This document shows, one piece after another, positions 60,438 through 64,000 of a stretch of 64,000 nt of DNA; position 1 is the first letter of the stretch, and every line of letters begins with the position of its first letter. Below the pieces are notes generated by a model. The model worked only from the letters and a program-made list of their open reading frames with translations. It was not told where the DNA came from and made no database searches. Both the position numbers and the translations under genes were made by a program. Source of the stretch: Chitinophagales bacterium (GTDB taxonomy: Bacteria; Bacteroidota; Bacteroidia; Chitinophagales; Saprospiraceae); the NCBI GenBank assembly GCA_022360175.1, contig JAKSDI010000093.1, positions 25,154-89,153 of the forward strand. Direction: 5' to 3'.

Positions 60438-63400
60438 ATGAAAACGAGATTCCTATTCACCTTTTTAATTTGCTTTGCGTTTACTAGTATGAGTGCTCAA
60501 CCTATCTGGGAGCTTACTTTTTCAAAAAATAATCAAGACTATAAGGATTATTCTATCACTACTGCTGCTGATGGATCAGGTGATTTACTCCTGGCAGGGA
60601 CTTTGAAAAATAAGTCCACCAATAAATATCAGGCGCATATTATCCGCATTGACGATGCAAATGCCGCTGTTGTTTTTGAACAGACTTATGATATAGGAGA
60701 TAATACCTGGGCAATGAGTATTACTCCTTATCAGGTATCGGCAGGTACAGGTTATGCGGTTACGGGTTATGCTGAAGTAGTAGGTATACGGCGCACGATG
60801 GTACTTGTTGTTGATGAATTAGGCAATGTACAACAAAGCCGACTTTTAGATCAGGGAGGCACCGCTACTACAACAAATGGTATCGGGCTTCATATAAAAT
60901 CAACACCCAATGCCTCGGATGAAGGTTTTGTAGTAGTAGGCATGATACATGAAGACCCCGGGCTTTCTGAATTGCGTTTTGCACAAAAGCAAGGATTTTG
61001 CGTCAAGCTAGATCAGTCACTTAATATCACCTGGGAAACTTATCTCGATGTACCTCTAACATCCGTTTTTCCAACAGATTTTGATGTAGCTTCTTTTGTG
61101 ATTCCAACAGATCAGGGATATTTCATAACAGGGGGCAAAAACATTTTAACCACCATAGGGCAGCAACGTCAAGGTATATTAGCTGTAATGTTGGATCACA
61201 ATGGTACGGAGATTTGGGATGCCAGCTATTATACCGGCAATTATGCTGATAATGGAGCTAGTGCATACTACGACCAGTCTAGTCAGGAAGTTTTTGTATT
61301 AACGAACATCTCTGTATCTCATCATTTGGGATTAAGTATTTTTAATGCCAATACAGGTGTGCTAAATAATAGCTCTTCTTTTGAGTCCTATTCCTCCAAT
61401 TTTGATCTTGATAAATATGGGTATACCCTTGTTAAGGCGCCATTTAGTGATAAGCTGTTGATACAGGGAAGAGGCTACGATTTCCAGTGGACTAATAATA
61501 GCAACCGTTTACAGCCAGCTTTCTTAGTAGACTATGATCTATCTACTCGACAATTTGGAGTACATTATTCAGAAACGAATCCTTCCCAGGCGTTTACTAA
61601 TCTATCTACAGAAGATCCTTTTTATAGTAATCCTTTCCGGCTTTATTATTATCCGCAATCCCTGGTGAATATCAATGCCCAAAATAGTGCTATGGTTTCC
61701 TATACTGGGAGTAACGGAGATGATCTTAGCCTGGTGGTGCGCCAATTTAGCCATGTGGCGGATGATGAGTATAAATTCTGTAATGAAAAGGATACCTTTT
61801 ATCTGGATGCTACTCAGCAAATTACTGGTGTGACTGGTGATCCCATAGTTTATAGTAGCCCTAACACTTTGCTTTCTATTCCTTTCTGGAATGTTTTGTC
61901 AGGAATCACTGTACAGGATTCTTTTTGCCTGATGGGCGAAGAAAACTTTCTCTGCGAAGAGAATTTGGTACAAAATGGAGACTTTGAGCAGGGCATACCA
62001 ACTATTTTCGATGAAGATATCACCAATGCTACCAATTGGGGTGGTATCTGGAGTAATGCTGGCACGACTTTTAGTTCAGGAGATTTTTATAGTGATCTGA
62101 CAGGGGTTCCTCCTGGATTGACACCACCACTACCAGCGTCGCAGGGACAGTTTGGAGGATTCTGGTCTCGTATACAAGGTGGAAATATATATCGTGAAGG
62201 AGTACTCAATGAACTGAATACTACCATTATGCCTAACTCTGGCATATATGAGCTAACACTGAAGTTAGCCTGCCTGTTTACGCCCAATACACCTGCGTCT
62301 ATGAGTATTTTGGTAGCCAATGGTAGTATTAATGGAGGCGCTCCTCTGACTAGTGGAACAGCTCCTCTAAATAATGGACTGTTTGCTGATAGCTGGGAAT
62401 TTGCAATTGAGCCTATTCCGGCCGATTGTGATAATTACTTCCAAACATTAACTTTTTTCCTGGATACTTATGATCCATCTTTCCCCACAACGGGTGTGAA
62501 TACGATCTTCTTTACCAGAACGGATGGTGTACAACCCGGAGCTTATCTGGCACTGGATGATGTGTGCCTGCGTTGGGTTGCTGAAACTTTCTATTGCGAA
62601 GGGAATATGGTGCAAAATGGAGATTTCGAACAGGGTATACCAACTACCAGCGACGAAGATATCACCAATGCTAACAACTGGGGTGGTATCTGGAGCAATG
62701 CAGGTGCTGGCTTTAGCTCAGGAGATTTTTATAGCGATCTGACAGGAGTCCCTCCTGGATTAACACCACCATTGCCAATATCACAAGGGCAATTTGGAGG
62801 GTTCTGGTCCCGAATACAAGGAGGTAATATTTATCGTGAAGGAATCTTAAATGAACTAAACGGTACTATTATGCCAAATACCGGGGTTTATGAACTGACG
62901 TTTAAAACAGCCTGTTTGTATTCACCTTCTGATACGGCTTCTATGAGTGTGTTTGTAGCCAATGGTAGCATCAATGGTGGAGCTCCTCTGATCAGCGGGA
63001 CGGTTCCTCTGAATAATGCATTATTTGCTAATAGCTGGGAGATAGTAGTCCATCCTATTGCCCCTGATTGTGACAATAACTTCCAAAGTTATACTTATCT
63101 AATGGATAGTGGTGATCCGTCCTTTCCTGCCAGTGGTATCAATACGATTTTCTTTACCAGAACAGATGGAGTACAAACTGGAGCTTTTATGGCATTGGAT
63201 GATGTATGCCTAAGCAGAAGAAATATTACTTCTGATACAGAAGTTTTATTCCGTAGTAAAGATGATTTCAATATATATCCTAACCCGACAAGCGATCGTG
63301 TATACCTGGAATGGGAGGAAGCAGGGCAGTTTGTCAATGGAATATTGCGAAATATTAATGGAGCGGTATTGCAAACATTGGCAATCCCGGATGCTGCAAC

Positions 63401-63503
63401 AAATGTATCGATGAGTTTACAAAACTTACCCAAGGGAGTATATATCGTCCAATTGGTAACAGCGAAAGGGCAGCAGGTGACACAAAGAGTTATTAAGCAA
63501 TAA
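60438..63503 (+). CDS. Secreted T9SS cargo with duplicated 214-residue module
   Basis: From ATG 60438 the protein has 1021 residues with a signal peptide (FLFTFLICFAFTSMSAQ); a frame 72 bp longer lacks one. Residues about 25-490 form a repeat-rich region resembling a beta-propeller (LLLAGTLKNKSTNKYQAHII, QGYFITGGKNIL). Two nearly identical modules follow, each starting with 'C-E-x-N-M/L-V-Q-N-G-D-F-E-Q-G-I-P' and containing SQGQFGGFWSRIQGGNIYRE. These resemble carbohydrate-binding or anchor domains. The end is a T9SS type A domain (FNIYPNPTSDRVYLEW ... KGVYIVQLVTAKGQQV). No catalytic residues are recognised. Flanking repeats and the copied 3' end show recent rearrangement. Confidence 0.88.
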   Translation: MKTRFLFTFLICFAFTSMSAQPIWELTFSKNNQDYKDYSITTAADGSGDLLLAGTLKNKSTNKYQAHIIRIDDANAAVVFEQTYDIGDNTWAMSITPYQVSAGTGYAVTGYAEVVGIRRTMVLVVDELGNVQQSRLLDQGGTATTTNGIGLHIKSTPNASDEGFVVVGMIHEDPGLSELRFAQKQGFCVKLDQSLNITWETYLDVPLTSVFPTDFDVASFVIPTDQGYFITGGKNILTTIGQQRQGILAVMLDHNGTEIWDASYYTGNYADNGASAYYDQSSQEVFVLTNISVSHHLGLSIFNANTGVLNNSSSFESYSSNFDLDKYGYTLVKAPFSDKLLIQGRGYDFQWTNNSNRLQPAFLVDYDLSTRQFGVHYSETNPSQAFTNLSTEDPFYSNPFRLYYYPQSLVNINAQNSAMVSYTGSNGDDLSLVVRQFSHVADDEYKFCNEKDTFYLDATQQITGVTGDPIVYSSPNTLLSIPFWNVLSGITVQDSFCLMGEENFLCEENLVQNGDFEQGIPTIFDEDITNATNWGGIWSNAGTTFSSGDFYSDLTGVPPGLTPPLPASQGQFGGFWSRIQGGNIYREGVLNELNTTIMPNSGIYELTLKLACLFTPNTPASMSILVANGSINGGAPLTSGTAPLNNGLFADSWEFAIEPIPADCDNYFQTLTFFLDTYDPSFPTTGVNTIFFTRTDGVQPGAYLALDDVCLRWVAETFYCEGNMVQNGDFEQGIPTTSDEDITNANNWGGIWSNAGAGFSSGDFYSDLTGVPPGLTPPLPISQGQFGGFWSRIQGGNIYREGILNELNGTIMPNTGVYELTFKTACLYSPSDTASMSVFVANGSINGGAPLISGTVPLNNALFANSWEIVVHPIAPDCDNNFQSYTYLMDSGDPSFPASGINTIFFTRTDGVQTGAFMALDDVCLSRRNITSDTEVLFRSKDDFNIYPNPTSDRVYLEWEEAGQFVNGILRNINGAVLQTLAIPDAATNVSMSLQNLPKGVYIVQLVTAKGQQVTQRVIKQ
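61971..63230 (+). repeat. Tandem in-gene duplication, period 642 bp
   Basis: CAAAATGGAG at 61971 and 62613 marks two units 642 bp (214 codons) apart. They share most residues over their whole length, differing mainly at conservative or silent sites. The second unit runs into the sorting domain. Confidence 0.85.
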
Positions 63504-63563
63504 TGAAATAAGCTTAATATAGTTTGGCCTGGCTTAGTCATTTACGAGATGATAGCAAGGAGT

Positions 63564-63813
63564 GTCCACGAATTTCACTGATAGCACGAATTTCTATTTG
63601 TGTAATTCGTGTGATTCGTGGACTATTATCATGCATATCTGGGAGGAAATTACTGACTGGTTTCGTGAAAATATACTAGTGCTTTGTTAAGTATCAAAAA
63701 TGAGTAGAGACTTCGGAGAAGCTGAAAGCTTTTTTCCTAAGCAAAATGGTATGATTTCTCCGAAATCAATACTCTAGGTATCAAACAGAAGGCATCGCGG
63801 AAACATTCCGCGA
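63564..63813 (+). repeat. Composite dispersed repeat (A-B-C-D), copy 2
   Basis: Part A is at 63564-63623 (60 nt, as in copy 1). A shortened B-C follows at about 63664-63775 (AGACTTCGGAGAAG, GATTTCTCCGAAATCAATA), then D at 63791-63813. It lies exactly between the 3' end of the cargo gene and the duplicated tail. Confidence 0.75.
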
Positions 63814-63821
63814 GGGATAGG

Positions 63822-64000
63822 GGGCAGTTTGTCAATGGGATATTGCGCAATATTAATGGAGCGATATTGCAAACATTGGTGATCCCGGATGCTACAACAA
63901 ATGTATCGATGAGTTTACAAAACTTACCCAAGGGAGTATATATCGTCCAATTGGTAACAGCGAAAGGGCAGCAGGTGACACAAAGAGTTATTAAGCAATA
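63822..64000 (+). pseudogene. Duplicated T9SS sorting-domain tail, cut by window edge
   Basis: 179 bp repeat 63324-63502 with six differences, all in the first 76 bp; the last 103 bp are identical. In frame it encodes GQFVNGILRNINGAILQTL through QVTQRVIKQ, lacking only the final base of the stop. No start or upstream cargo sequence belongs to it, so it is a promoterless 3' fragment, or a silent cassette for recombination. Confidence 0.8.

Overview
The window is about 64 kb of AT-rich (roughly 40% GC by eye), gene-dense chromosome from a member of the Bacteroidota. Several things point there. There are secreted proteins with type IX secretion (T9SS) C-terminal sorting domains, SprB repeats, GEVED and lamin-tail domains, two-component 'propeller' (Reg_prop/Y_Y_Y) sensor kinases with a LytTR regulator, and a TonB receptor of the carboxypeptidase-regulatory type. 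TAnnTTTG -7 promoter boxes occur, several of them almost touching the start codon. The expanded propeller kinases and SprB/GEVED cargo suggest the Saprospiria, but that placement is inference. No rRNA, tRNA, CRISPR, prophage or insertion sequence was seen.

1-7.2 kb: an alanine dehydrogenase-like enzyme cut by the window edge, fabH, ssrA (tmRNA), a small antitoxin/PIN-toxin-like pair, a SET protein, a double VOC protein, rfbD and a T9SS subtilase. 7.3-15 kb: a LytTR response regulator coupled to a large sensor kinase, then a second, very similar kinase, then a third copy collapsed by internal deletion to a 49-codon remnant. All three keep the same promoter, with two direct repeats 21 bp apart that look like a LytTR operator, a -7-like box 32 bp further on and a leader hairpin. 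This array is the most interesting regulatory structure in the window.

15-31.7 kb: GlsB-like membrane protein, ligA, a lipoprotein, an RluB-type pseudouridine synthase, dnaB carrying a homing-endonuclease intein in its P-loop, an unknown membrane-anchored protein paired with a large WG-repeat protein, ettA, and a coupled retropepsin-like protease/CBM48 pair. 31.8-44.2 kb: a TPR histidine kinase, a DUF6660-like protein and HMA-TonB receptor (probable metal uptake) with a palindromic operator candidate, an HtrA protease, an acyl-CoA carboxylase beta subunit, several unknowns and a DgkA-family kinase.

44.2-64 kb: large secreted proteins (Omp28-like, beta-helix/SprB, lamin-tail), a TPR-LuxR regulator beside a thrice-repeated promoter motif, asd, a coiled-coil protein, and a 1.9-kb gene-free stretch full of hairpins and dispersed repeats. 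The window ends in a T9SS cargo gene with two internal 214-residue repeats. Its 3' end is duplicated 498 bp downstream across a copy of the dispersed repeat, and a decayed third tail lies upstream.
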